From Xylanibacter rarus (lineage in GTDB: Bacteria; Bacteroidota; Bacteroidia; Bacteroidales; Bacteroidaceae), in NCBI RefSeq assembly GCF_001275135.1, contig NZ_LFQU01000004.1, positions 62,001 to 126,000 on the forward strand: DNA of 64,000 nucleotides, read 5' to 3'. The translations under genes and the position numbers were made by a program. Under the pieces are notes generated by a model that was not told the origin of the DNA, searched no databases, and saw nothing but the letters and a program-made list of their open reading frames with translations. Shown piece after piece: positions 1 through 8,033 of this stretch (position 1 is the first letter of the stretch; each line of letters begins with the position of its first letter).

Positions 1-919
1 TGCGGCGAGCCTGCTCCAGACGGGCGTCGGTCTGCCATCCCATGGCGTTTATAAAGTCGGCGGCGCCGCATATAAGGCCCGCCTTATTGTCGCGTATAAG
101 GTTGTTGCAGCCTTCAGAATACATGTCGCCCGTGCGGCCGGGAAAGGCAAACACGTCGCGGCTGTAGCCGTTGGCAATGCGCGCCGTTACAAGTCCGCCG
201 CCGTGAGAGGCACTCTCTATCAGCACCGTGGCGTCGGACATGCCTGCCACGATGCGGTTGCGGCGCAGAAAGTTGAGCTTGTCGGCATTGGTGTTTGAGA
301 AGAACTCGGTGAGCAGTCCGCCCTGGGTGAGCATCTTGTCGGCCGTGTCGCGGTGGCGTGGCGGATAGAGATAGTCTAATCCGTGAGCCAGTACGGCCAC
401 TGTGTCGAGTCCATTTGCCAGAGCCTCGCGGTGCGCGCATATGTCCACTCCGTATGCCAGTCCGCTTACAATGAGCACGTCGGGGCACATCGCAGACAAG
501 TCTTTAACAAAGCTGTGTATGCAGTCCTGCCCGTAGGCGGTGCAGTGGCGTGTGCCGACGATGTTGATTACGCGCATGCGGTTGAGCCTTGCCGTGCCCT
601 TATAGAACAGCACGAGCGGTGCGTCGATGCACTCCTTCAGCCGCTGCGGATAGTCTTCGCTGCCCATGCACAATATGCTTATGCCGTTACGTGCCGCAAA
701 CTCAATCTCGCTCTCTGCCCTCGCCTCTGCCTCAGCCGTGTCGGCCAGCGCCTCGGCAGTGCGCTTGTTGCAGTCGGGCATCAGGTCGCATATGTTGCGG
801 CGGTTGTCCATTATGGCCGTAGCGCTGCCCGTCTTGCGCCACAATGCGGTTATCTCGGCAGAATTAAAATAGCTGATTCTGCTGAGCGTAAGCATGTTTA
901 ATATCTCTTGTTCGTGCAT
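1..919 (-). CDS. dprA: DNA-processing protein DprA (3' part cut by window edge)
   Basis: DprA/Smf binds incoming single-stranded DNA and loads RecA during natural transformation. Translation from the ATG at 917-919 gives about 306 residues before the window ends. A short helical N-terminal region is followed by the Rossmann-like DprA core: IVGTRH near residue 118, GVDICAHREAL near 155, NFLRRNRIVAGMSD near 215 and GGGLVTARIANGYSRD near 238, all hallmarks of the family. The C-terminal winged-helix part expected after residue about 300 lies outside the window. It is probably co-transcribed with the thioesterase gene upstream on the same strand (97-bp gap). The gap carries a C-rich leader described separately. 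Confidence 0.93.
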   Translation of the reverse strand, partial: MHEQEILNMLTLSRISYFNSAEITALWRKTGSATAIMDNRRNICDLMPDCNKRTAEALADTAEAEARAESEIEFAARNGISILCMGSEDYPQRLKECIDAPLVLFYKGTARLNRMRVINIVGTRHCTAYGQDCIHSFVKDLSAMCPDVLIVSGLAYGVDICAHREALANGLDTVAVLAHGLDYLYPPRHRDTADKMLTQGGLLTEFFSNTNADKLNFLRRNRIVAGMSDATVLIESASHGGGLVTARIANGYSRDVFAFPGRTGDMYSEGCNNLIRDNKAGLICGAADFINAMGWQTDARLEQARR

Positions 920-930
920 GGCAGGGATGG

Positions 931-985
931 TTTTTGAGGATGGGAGGGACGGGATTTATGGGGCTTATGGGAGTGATGTGGGGGC
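931..985 (-). repeat. C-rich leader with degenerate CCCATAAG-type repeats upstream of dprA
   Basis: On the minus (sense) strand this stretch reads as short degenerate units of the type TCCCATAAGCCCCAT, ending just before the dprA start. The same word family occurs upstream of the S41 protease (about 52970-53048) and upstream of the symporter (about 44115-44150), always C-rich on the sense strand. No function is known to me. Confidence 0.45.
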
Positions 986-1016
986 TGAAGGCGCATGCGC
1001 CTGTGGCCGCTGCAGT

Positions 1017-1415
1017 CTAAAGCCAGCGGCTGAAAGCCTCGTCATATTCCTTGCTGTTGGCCAGTTTGCCGTTCACCAGGCATACAAGGTCTATCACGCC
1101 CTTGAAGCATATCTTGTTGTCAGAGGCGCGGTAGATGTCCTGATAGAACACATATCGCAAGCCTTCCTTCTTGAGGTTGAGGCATGATATAAACTCGTCG
1201 TCGCATCTCAGCGGCGTCTTATACTGCAGGTTCATGCGGGCCACGACGGCGTCGACGCCCTTGCGGTGCATCTCGGCGAAGCTTAGTCCGCACTCTTTCA
1301 GAAAGAGGTGGCGCGTGTGCTCGGTGTAGTGCAGATAGTTTGCGTTGTTCACAATGCCTTCGATGTCGCACTCATAGTCGCGAACCATCATTCGTGTGGT
1401 GAATATATATTCCAT
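1017..1415 (-). CDS. Acyl-CoA thioesterase, 4HBT hot-dog family (YbgC/FadM-like)
   Basis: A 132-residue single hot-dog-domain protein, the usual length for the YbgC/FadM family, which hydrolyses acyl-CoA or acyl-ACP thioesters in the cytoplasm. The N-terminal VRDYECDIEGIVNNANYL segment (residues about 12-29) is the classic catalytic motif with Asp followed by G-(I/V)-V-N-N-A-N-Y. The actual substrate cannot be told from sequence. The start at 1413-1415 lies only 8 nt from the end of a good -7 promoter box (1424-1431), so the transcript may be nearly leaderless. dprA follows 97 bp downstream on the same strand. Confidence 0.85.
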   Translation of the reverse strand: MEYIFTTRMMVRDYECDIEGIVNNANYLHYTEHTRHLFLKECGLSFAEMHRKGVDAVVARMNLQYKTPLRCDDEFISCLNLKKEGLRYVFYQDIYRASDNKICFKGVIDLVCLVNGKLANSKEYDEAFSRWL

Positions 1416-1423
1416 AATGGATG

Positions 1424-1431
1424 CAAAGATA
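1424..1431 (-). promoter_or_regulatory. -7 promoter box TATCTTTG for thioesterase/dprA
   Basis: TATCTTTG on the minus strand matches the Bacteroidota TAnnTTTG consensus. Its 3' end is 8 nt from the ATG of the thioesterase gene, which would put the transcription start at or within a few bases of the start codon. Confidence 0.65.
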
Positions 1432-1540
1432 AGGCTTTTTCCGTATTATTTTCTGTTTTTTTGTGCTAAAAGATTTGTTTTGTCTTCGCGGCAGTTTCTT
1501 AGTCAGGTTTATGCCCTTGTGATATGGGGCATGACGGGGC

Positions 1541-1667
1541 GTTTTCTGAAAGGTGGCCTTTTGGCTTGCGAAAGGGCACCTTTTACACGATGAAATGGCA
1601 CCTTTTGGAGCCTAAAACATGGCCTTTTAGGAAGCCGTTTGTATCATGTTGATAATCAAGAGGTTAC
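1541..1667 (-). repeat. 22-bp-periodic interspersed element, copy 1
   Basis: Four near-palindromic modules of the AAAAGG-nnn-CCTTTT type start at 1548, 1570, 1592 and 1614, exactly 22 bp apart. The GTTTTC end is on the left and the leader, read on the minus strand as GTAACCTCTTGATTATCA, is on the right (about 1650-1667). It lies between the stop of the DUF2851 gene and the thioesterase promoter. No gene is seen in the rest of the 1416-1758 gap. Confidence 0.9.
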
Positions 1668-1758
1668 AAATGGCCGTAAAATCGGCATCAATCCGGCTTC
1701 TGATATGCCGTTTTATATGGCACGGATTGCGATAAAAAGGCACATTTCTGTTGTCCTG

Positions 1759-3057
1759 TCAGCGCTTTGTCTTCAGATATTCGTATCCTATACGGCACCT
1801 CAGGCAGTCCTTCTTGTCGCAGTATTCCTTCTTCAGTTGTATCAGCGCCTGACTGTCTCCGGCGTTTTCGGCCTTCAGTCCGCACTGCTCCCACAGCCTT
1901 ACTATATGGTTGTTTTCTGCCCGCAGCTCACTGAGCAGACTGAACGCACGGCTGCACAGCGTGTCGTCGTGGCGGTGGCGGCCGTAGGCAAAGAGCATGG
2001 GCACGGCGGTGTTGATTATGAGCAGGTTGAGCGATGAGTCAGAGATGCTCTTGCGGTTCTTCACGCTCGTGCTGCCGAAGGTGTAGTGAGTCTCCCAGTA
2101 AGGCGTAACCCTGGTGCGCAGCAGGTCTTTAAGCTGCTCAACCGATGTACACTCGGCAAGGCGGCTCAGGTCGCTTTGGCGCGAATGATATAGCTGTGCC
2201 AGCTGCGATATGCGTATGTGGGGAAAGTTCTGAGGCCTCATTCTGAGAAATTTCCACATGCCGGCGTCAATGGGAGTGAGCCCGAACTTATGTGCCATAT
2301 ACTGATATTCCTTGCGCAGACGGTCGAAATAGCCCTCCTTCATGGCGTCGTCGCGGTAAGGTTCGGGTATGGTGTCATATTCCAGCAGACCTGCCTGTCC
2401 CATGAATATTGCCTCAATCTGGAACAGGTCGTCGCGGTGATGCGCCACGCTCTGCAGCGGAATGCTCATTGCCCACGCCTCAAAGGCGTCGCCGTTGACG
2501 CCGAATCCGTAGTTGCGCGCCATCGTTACGAAGAGCGCCGACTCCCACGAGCCTCCGCATCTGTCTGCCCTCTGCCTTATGGCGTCGGTCTTCTGCTCCA
2601 GCCGTTCGGCCTGCAGGCGGCTCATCCAGCTGTGAACCGTGAGCCGGCTTAGCTGCGGTATGATGGCGTAGCACGGCGGATAATGGTCGGTGGTGATAAG
2701 TTCGTCATAGTTGCGGCTAACCTCCTGCGGCACGTCGAGCCTTATCTGCGCCACCTTGCGGCCGTCGGATGTTATGATGTCAGGCCCCGTTTCGGCAGCC
2801 ACATGCAGCACAACGTTGTCATAGGCCTTGTCTTTGTCGTGTCCGTGCGCATACCAGTCGGATGCCTTGTCGTGTATCTCGATGTTTCCAACCCACATAG
2901 TGCCGCCAATTCTGACCTTCGCGTTGAAGAAGTCGGGCCCCGCGTTGGTGTTGGGCAGACCTGCATCTATCACTTCAACGCTCTCGCCCGTGGTTGTCAG
3001 GAGCGGTCTGGCAGGAAACATCTTGTGCTTCCATACATAATGAAGAAGCTTTTCCAT
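1759..3057 (-). CDS. DUF2851 family protein
   Basis: A 432-residue cytoplasmic protein of the DUF2851 family, conserved in Bacteroidota and of unknown function. Family-like segments are the N-terminal MEKLLHYVWKHKMF, an AGPDFFNAKVRI segment near residue 36 and WVGNIEIH near 54. The C-terminus has a Cys-rich KKDCLRCRIGYEYLK tail. The frame stays open upstream to 3195, but the start at 3055-3057 is preferred because the -7 box at 3131-3138 lies inside that extension and homologues begin at MEKLL. It seems monocistronic. No catalytic motif is recognised. Confidence 0.8.
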   Translation of the reverse strand: MEKLLHYVWKHKMFPARPLLTTTGESVEVIDAGLPNTNAGPDFFNAKVRIGGTMWVGNIEIHDKASDWYAHGHDKDKAYDNVVLHVAAETGPDIITSDGRKVAQIRLDVPQEVSRNYDELITTDHYPPCYAIIPQLSRLTVHSWMSRLQAERLEQKTDAIRQRADRCGGSWESALFVTMARNYGFGVNGDAFEAWAMSIPLQSVAHHRDDLFQIEAIFMGQAGLLEYDTIPEPYRDDAMKEGYFDRLRKEYQYMAHKFGLTPIDAGMWKFLRMRPQNFPHIRISQLAQLYHSRQSDLSRLAECTSVEQLKDLLRTRVTPYWETHYTFGSTSVKNRKSISDSSLNLLIINTAVPMLFAYGRHRHDDTLCSRAFSLLSELRAENNHIVRLWEQCGLKAENAGDSQALIQLKKEYCDKKDCLRCRIGYEYLKTKR

Positions 3058-3130
3058 AAGCGTGTTTTTATATAGTATATCAGTCGGTTGCAGGCCTTTG
3101 TCAGGCCCTGTGGCGCGTTTCTGCGCAATA

Positions 3131-3138
3131 CAAAGATA
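3131..3138 (-). promoter_or_regulatory. -7 promoter box TATCTTTG for DUF2851 gene
   Basis: TATCTTTG on the minus strand, about 74 bp upstream of the preferred start at 3057. It supports the shorter reading of the DUF2851 protein. Confidence 0.65.
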
Positions 3139-3140
3139 CG

Positions 3141-3181
3141 AAAAAATCCCGTACAAGATGTTTCCTGTACGGGATTTTTTA
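3141..3181 (-). terminator. Intrinsic terminator after the calycin-like gene
   Basis: Inverted repeat AAAAAATCCCGTACA ... TGTACGGGATTTTTT with a 10-nt loop. It lies 56 bp past the stop of the calycin-like gene and just upstream of the DUF2851 promoter, so it separates the two transcripts. The A and T tracts on both arms would let it work in either direction. Confidence 0.85.
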
Positions 3182-3236
3182 TCTTTAAGCGCCATAAGTC
3201 TGCGCCTTCAGCGGCACAGATGCTCGCTGCGCGTCA

Positions 3237-4205
3237 TTATTTCTTGATAACCTTAACGGTTGTTCCGTCGGCCTTCTTCAGGATGTTGAGACCCTTCTTC
3301 ATGCCGTTCAGCTTGTTTCCGTTGATGTCATATACAGCTTCAACGCCGCTGTTGGTTACAGGAGCGCTGATGCCTGCTGACTCATAACCGAACTTAACAT
3401 TGATATCCATGTCCATAACACCTGGAATTGAATACAGAATATTGATGTCGGCTTTCAGCTTGTCGTCAGTCATATCAGCTGTCATGTCAACGTCTACAGG
3501 TACGCCTTCAAGTGCCCAGTTAACCTCAGGATCGTCACCGTCCTTGATAGTTACGGTCTGCTTGGTGCTGAGTTTAACAACTCCGTCTTCCTCAACGGCG
3601 TCAACGTCTGTCATTTCAACAGTACCTACAGCCATAACTCCTGTAAGTTCGAAGTTCTTCAGGGCAAGAGTGTATTTGCCGTTTGACTGCTTTGTAACTT
3701 CGATTGTAGCCTGCTGAGCCGGCATTGTGCTGCCCATAGCTGTAACAACGAGGTTGTCTGTATAGCTCTTAGTCTGGCTTTCGGGTGTTCCGAACACAGC
3801 AGAGATATTCATTCCGACAGCAGATATTGTCATTGTCATGTAGAGTTTGTCGCCATGCATGTAGCTGCCTTCGTTGACAGTAACCTCAGCTGTAACAGGG
3901 ACTCCTATGTTTACTTTTACAGAAGCCTTTGTCTCTTCAAACCATGTGTATCCGCTTGGCTCCTCATCGTTGCCCTTTACGTTCTCAACCTTGATGTCGC
4001 CGAGGTTCAACGGACCGAAAGAGAAGTTCTTCAGAGTGATGTTGTAGAGTCCGTCAGAGCCTTCTACTTCCTCAACAGATATTGTTGATTCAGATATTGT
4101 AGGTTCGCCGCTGCCCAGAGAGATTGAAAGCTGGTCGGTAAAATCCTTAGCTCCTGCTGTAAGAGTGAGTGCGAGGAGCGCAATAATAGTAAAAATTTTC
4201 TTCAT
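3237..4205 (-). CDS. Secreted calycin-like domain protein
   Basis: A 322-residue exported protein with an N-terminal signal peptide (MKKIFTIIALLALTLTAGAKD). Two related beta-rich halves (about residues 22-150 and 155-290) share patterns such as LYNITLKNFSFGPLNLGDI and YTLALKNFELTGVMAVGTV, consistent with the calycin-like domain of Bacteroidota. The C-terminus, YDINGNKLNGMKKGLNIL followed by KVIKK, resembles the short C-terminal tails common on exported Prevotella proteins. It is the last gene of a three-gene envelope operon with the beta-barrel protein (24-bp gap) and the PCMD lipoprotein. Ligand unknown. Confidence 0.75.
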   Translation of the reverse strand: MKKIFTIIALLALTLTAGAKDFTDQLSISLGSGEPTISESTISVEEVEGSDGLYNITLKNFSFGPLNLGDIKVENVKGNDEEPSGYTWFEETKASVKVNIGVPVTAEVTVNEGSYMHGDKLYMTMTISAVGMNISAVFGTPESQTKSYTDNLVVTAMGSTMPAQQATIEVTKQSNGKYTLALKNFELTGVMAVGTVEMTDVDAVEEDGVVKLSTKQTVTIKDGDDPEVNWALEGVPVDVDMTADMTDDKLKADINILYSIPGVMDMDINVKFGYESAGISAPVTNSGVEAVYDINGNKLNGMKKGLNILKKADGTTVKVIKK

Positions 4206-4229
4206 CTTTTTCCTTGTTTTGTTATTATG

Positions 4230-4982
4230 TTACTTTATTTTATATGAAACACCTATTGTTCCGTAAATCGGGTAAAGCGTCTGTTCGATTGTGTCGAAGT
4301 GCTTTCTGAATATTCCGGTGAATCCCCATGAGACGTCGGCAAAGGCTCCCCACTGCTTGTGGAAGTACCATTCGGCGCCGAGCATCATGCCAAGCTGCCA
4401 TGAGCGCATGTCGTCGCTGAAGTCGTAAGTGCCGCGGCTGCCCTCGTCAGAGCCAAGCTCCACCTTTGCTCCGGTGGGGTCGCCGACACGCAGGTAGCCG
4501 TCGTAGGCATATCCGCGGAAGGAGTGCGACCTGACGTAAGACAGATAGGGACCGAGCTTCAGGTGCAGGTTGCTGTTAAGGGCGTAGGTTGCCTGCAGCG
4601 GAAGCGTGAGCATCCACATCTCCACCTCGGAAGCGTTGTGGCCGGTAAACTGGCCCTCTAGCCTCTGTCCTCCCCTCACGATGGCCATGTGATAGTTCTT
4701 GACGGTGGCGTCGATGTTCATTCCCTTGTTCTCAAGATGCAGTCCGGTGGTGAGTCCCCACTTGTCTGACAGGGGCTTGTATATGCCCAGTCCGAGCGAG
4801 AAGTTGGGCTCGAGCTTGTAGCTGTCGAGGCTTCTTATCGTCGCCGGCATGCCCATGGGGGCTGTGCCTCCCACGCTGTAGCCGAAGCGCAGGTTGTAAA
4901 CAAGATTGTCGAATATGCCTGCTCCGAAGGCCGCAGAGGCCGTAAATGCGGTCAGGACTAATGTGATAAACGTTTTCTTCAT
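4230..4982 (-). CDS. Outer-membrane beta-barrel protein (porin-like family)
   Basis: A 250-residue protein with signal peptide MKKTFITLVLTAFTASAAFG and alternating-hydrophobicity strands that suggest an 8-stranded outer-membrane barrel. Recognisable parts are the GLGIYKPLSDKWGLTTGLHL turn, the LPLQATYAL strand and a C-terminus ending in aromatic/hydrophobic residues (YGTIGVSYKIK). This resembles the OMP_b-brl/PorT-like families of Bacteroidota. It sits two bases from the PCMD lipoprotein gene and 24 bp from the calycin-like gene, so the three are surely co-transcribed and probably cooperate at the outer membrane. No specific cargo can be inferred. Confidence 0.75.
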   Translation of the reverse strand: MKKTFITLVLTAFTASAAFGAGIFDNLVYNLRFGYSVGGTAPMGMPATIRSLDSYKLEPNFSLGLGIYKPLSDKWGLTTGLHLENKGMNIDATVKNYHMAIVRGGQRLEGQFTGHNASEVEMWMLTLPLQATYALNSNLHLKLGPYLSYVRSHSFRGYAYDGYLRVGDPTGAKVELGSDEGSRGTYDFSDDMRSWQLGMMLGAEWYFHKQWGAFADVSWGFTGIFRKHFDTIEQTLYPIYGTIGVSYKIK

Positions 4983-4984
4983 GA

Positions 4985-6154
4985 CTATTCGGTTGTTTCT
5001 TCGCAGACCACTTCAACTTCGTCAACTATAAGCGTGCTGCCTAATGCACCCTTAAATGACGCTCCCTCGATACTTGATGTGAATACCACACTTAGGTTAT
5101 ATCCATGGTCAGCAAGTAGTTGCTTGTCTATCTCCGAACGATATTCAAAGTCAACATCAAACGATGTCCACTCTTGTGTATCTTTAACTTCCGGCACGCG
5201 GGCAATTGCTACAATATAAGGACTTGTCAACACATCGTCGCCATGGAGCGTTATGGCCTTATTATTGTTGTCATGATTTCTGTATATTACAGCATATATA
5301 TCGCCTTTGTCATAGGTTCCCGGTATCGGTTTCCTTTTTCCGTCAACGCATTCGCCGCCAGATTTATATTTATACCATCCTGTCAGCTTTAACGGAACTT
5401 TATCAAATGTGCGCCCGAAACTTGTTGCCTGCAATGCACCGTCAGTTCCACTGAGTGCCTTACTTGCATCAAATTCTCCTATATAGAGATTTCCTGCAGC
5501 TATACCCATATTGACCATTGAGCCGAAACTGCCGGTGCTCATCGTCTCAAGTTTAACACCCTTTCCCTTATATCCATCGGTTATTGGTGAGGAGGGATAG
5601 TTTTCCGGCGGTATTGAGCCGCCAATAAACTGTGCACTTAAATTAAATCCGGGGTTTCCTGTTGCCCAATTGCCCATCCAGCCGCCAGACTTTGAAAGGT
5701 CGCTCCATTCATAGAACTGACCGCCGGCACTGCCGTCTACAAGCCTTATGTTCTCAAAATCAAACTTGTTTGGCGATTCCGTAAGCCTAAATGACACGTT
5801 GTAAACACGGCTCCAATTACCGTCTTCAGACGTAACCTTATAAGTTACTTCCTTTTCGTCGCTGAAATCGTGCACCGAACCGCTTGCCGGCTCAATCTTT
5901 GCGCCTTCGGTTATATGAAATATCGGCGCCATTGCAGATACATCTGCGCCCTCTTTAATTTCAAAAACGATGTTATTCGCATCTGAAAGCACGTTTACCA
6001 GCGTGTCGCTGGGCGCGAAGAATATGTCTGAAGGATTGTCTGTGTGTACGTATGCCTGCTCGATGTCGCATTCAGCGTTGAGCGGCTCGTCCTTAAAGCA
6101 GGATGTCAACGAGCTGCATACGGCGATTGTCAGAAGTATATTGGTGAACTTCAT
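4985..6154 (-). CDS. PCMD domain-containing lipoprotein
   Basis: A 389-residue lipoprotein: the N-terminus MKFTNILLTIAVCSSLTSC gives a lipobox with Cys19. Residues about 25-130 look like an Ig/DUF-type N-terminal domain. From about 135 a jelly-roll-like region starts with FDFENIRLV and contains WMGNWATGNPGF and KLTGWYKYKSGG, typical of the PCMD (putative carbohydrate metabolism) domain. The C-terminus contains STLIVDEVEVV. It is the first gene of the envelope operon, with a -7 box 30 bp upstream. A surface-exposed carbohydrate-binding role is plausible but inferred only from the domain name. Confidence 0.78.
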   Translation of the reverse strand: MKFTNILLTIAVCSSLTSCFKDEPLNAECDIEQAYVHTDNPSDIFFAPSDTLVNVLSDANNIVFEIKEGADVSAMAPIFHITEGAKIEPASGSVHDFSDEKEVTYKVTSEDGNWSRVYNVSFRLTESPNKFDFENIRLVDGSAGGQFYEWSDLSKSGGWMGNWATGNPGFNLSAQFIGGSIPPENYPSSPITDGYKGKGVKLETMSTGSFGSMVNMGIAAGNLYIGEFDASKALSGTDGALQATSFGRTFDKVPLKLTGWYKYKSGGECVDGKRKPIPGTYDKGDIYAVIYRNHDNNNKAITLHGDDVLTSPYIVAIARVPEVKDTQEWTSFDVDFEYRSEIDKQLLADHGYNLSVVFTSSIEGASFKGALGSTLIVDEVEVVCEETTE

Positions 6155-6183
6155 TTATGATACGGGTATGATTTAATATCTTG

Positions 6184-6191
6184 CAAAGATA
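6184..6191 (-). promoter_or_regulatory. -7 promoter box TATCTTTG for the PCMD operon
   Basis: TATCTTTG on the minus strand, 29 bp upstream of the PCMD lipoprotein ATG, in an AT-rich intergenic region. Confidence 0.65.
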
Positions 6192-6370
6192 TTCCAAAAA
6201 TCAATGTACGCCAAATTATTTTAACAAAAATTACACCTTTTATACTAAACTTTTTGATTAAATAAAGTTTTATTCCATCTTTTGCGACAAATAGGACATT
6301 TGTCTATACATAAGGGCTGCACGTCTGATTTTATGCCGCCTGCGCTCAACCGGCAGACGGCTGTATGCGG

Positions 6371-6516
6371 GGCGACTTCTGAAAGGTATGCTTTTGCATT
6401 GTAAAAGGCCGTCTTTCAGACGACAAAAGGCCACCTTTTGCAAGCTAAAAGGTGGCCTTTTGGAAAGCGGAGTCAACGCTCCGCGTAAACTATTGTATAT
6501 CAAGGTATTACGTAAA
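6371..6516 (-). repeat. 22-bp-periodic interspersed element, copy 2
   Basis: Modules start at 6381, 6403, 6425 and 6447 (22-bp period). The leader side (about 6462-6516) is lengthened by a small hairpin, CGGAG-TCAACG-CTCCG, before a degenerate leader CGTAATACCTTGATATACA read on the minus strand. It lies between the M16 protease stop and the PCMD promoter. The rest of the 6192-6546 gap holds no recognised gene. Confidence 0.88.
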
Positions 6517-6546
6517 CACGACAAACTATGATGAGACCGGCGCGGA

Positions 6547-7776
6547 TCAGACGAATGTAAGCGCCGTGAGCTTGTCCTTGCTGAACACCTCGGCAGCCAC
6601 GGCCTGCAGCTCTTCGGCGGTCAGACGGTCTATCTGGCTCATCAGCGCCGTGACGTCTTTCTCCCAGCCATAGTGCAGGAAGCTCTTCGCGAAGTCGAGG
6701 GCGAAGCTCTCGCGGTTGTCACACGCCACGCCTATCTGTCCCTTTATCTGCCTCTTGGCGGCTGCAAGCTGTGCTGCCGACATGGGTTTCTGCGCCATGC
6801 GGTCGAGCTCGCGCATCACGAGGCGGCGGCATTTCTTCACGTCCTTAGGGTCGCAGCCGAAGTAGGCACACCACATTCCGGTGTCAGAATAGCTCACCAT
6901 CGAGCTGTCTACGGTGTACACCAGTCCGTGCTTCTCGCGCAAGGCTATGTTCAGACGGGCGTTCATGCCCGGTCCGCCGAGTATGTTGTTGAGCAGATAC
7001 AGGGCCATGCGCCTGTTGTCGTGCACGCTGTAGGCGCGGTTGCCTATCATCACATGGGCCTGATGAGTGTTCTTATGGCGGAGCAGTTCCTGCGGGTTAT
7101 ATTCGGGCAGGACGCCCTTCGGCACGCTGTCGACGAGCGGACTGCACGGCGGAAAGTCGGCCGTGGCCTTCTCGAGCAGTCTGACAAGACGGCTGAAACT
7201 GATGTCGCCGTAGGCGAAGAACACGGCATTCTCGGGACGATAGAAGCGGCGCGTGAAGCTCAGCGCGTTGTCCGTTGTATATTCGCGCAGGCGCTCCGCC
7301 CTGCCCAGGATGTTGTGTCCGAGCGGATGTCCGCTGAATATGGCGTTCTCAAACTCGTCATAAATCAGTTCTGCAGGCGAGTCGTTGTAACATTCAATCT
7401 CGTCGCATATCACCTCAATCTCCTTGTCAATCTCTGCCTGCGGATATGTGCTGTGGAACACCATGTCGGTAAGCAGGTCGACAGCTCTTGAGATGTGCTC
7501 CTTCAGCAGTGCCGCATAGAACACCGTGTCCTCCTTGTTGGTGAAGGCGTTGAGGTCGCCTCCCACCTTCTCCAGCCGGTTCAGTATCTGTATTGAGGTG
7601 CGCCTTGCGGTGCCCTTGAACGTGGTGTGCTCGCAGAAGTGGGCGATGCCTTCCTCTCCGGGCTGCTCGTCGCGCGTGCCGGCACATATGCCGTAGCCGC
7701 AATAAACCACGGGCGAGGCCGACGGCAGGTGGATAATCCTGAGGCCGTTGGCCAAAGTAGATGTATTATATTGCAT
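6547..7776 (-). CDS. M16 family zinc metallopeptidase
   Basis: A 409-residue peptidase of the pitrilysin/processing-peptidase family. The inverted zinc motif HFCEH (residues 46-50) provides two His ligands and the catalytic Glu. The third ligand is a Glu in the EIEVICDEIECYND segment (about residues 120-133). The GGPGMNARLNIALREKHGLVY stretch near 265-285 matches the second-domain substrate clamp. Length fits a single-chain, about 45 kDa cytoplasmic M16 protein. It is transcribed divergently from the kinase gene. Substrate not predictable. Confidence 0.9.
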   Translation of the reverse strand: MQYNTSTLANGLRIIHLPSASPVVYCGYGICAGTRDEQPGEEGIAHFCEHTTFKGTARRTSIQILNRLEKVGGDLNAFTNKEDTVFYAALLKEHISRAVDLLTDMVFHSTYPQAEIDKEIEVICDEIECYNDSPAELIYDEFENAIFSGHPLGHNILGRAERLREYTTDNALSFTRRFYRPENAVFFAYGDISFSRLVRLLEKATADFPPCSPLVDSVPKGVLPEYNPQELLRHKNTHQAHVMIGNRAYSVHDNRRMALYLLNNILGGPGMNARLNIALREKHGLVYTVDSSMVSYSDTGMWCAYFGCDPKDVKKCRRLVMRELDRMAQKPMSAAQLAAAKRQIKGQIGVACDNRESFALDFAKSFLHYGWEKDVTALMSQIDRLTAEELQAVAAEVFSKDKLTALTFV

Positions 7777-7810
7777 TTGTATCTTTTATTAAAGCTCAAA
7801 ATCCATTGTG

Positions 7811-7818
7811 CAAAAATA
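7811..7818 (-). promoter_or_regulatory. -7 promoter box TATTTTTG for the M16 peptidase gene
   Basis: TATTTTTG on the minus strand, 34 bp upstream of the M16 start codon, in the AT-rich divergent region. Confidence 0.55.
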
Positions 7819-7829
7819 CAACTTTTTAG

Positions 7830-7860
7830 TTTGTTATTTAATAAAAAATTCGGATATTTG
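7830..7860 (+). promoter_or_regulatory. Probable promoter for the PfkB-type kinase gene
   Basis: TTTG at 7830-7833, then 19 bp, then GATATTTG at 7853-7860, one mismatch from TAnnTTTG. This spacing equals that of the other promoters in the window. It implies a GC-rich 5' leader of about 165 nt before the kinase start. Confidence 0.5.
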
Positions 7861-8033
7861 CAGCTAATTATATCAACAGGGCGCACGCCGCGCACAGCGC
7901 CGCATGCCCGCACCGCAACAGCCGGAGGCCTAAGCCCGCAGGACCATCAGCCGCCGGCAGCACATCAGCCTGCGGCAAGGCGGACGGCAGGAGGCGCACA
8001 GGCAGCAGCCCGAAAATGTCAAAACTAAAACAG

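Noticed and set aside
383-901. Plus-strand open frame over the first 900 bases
   Set aside because: The minus strand encodes DprA with clear family motifs across the same bases.
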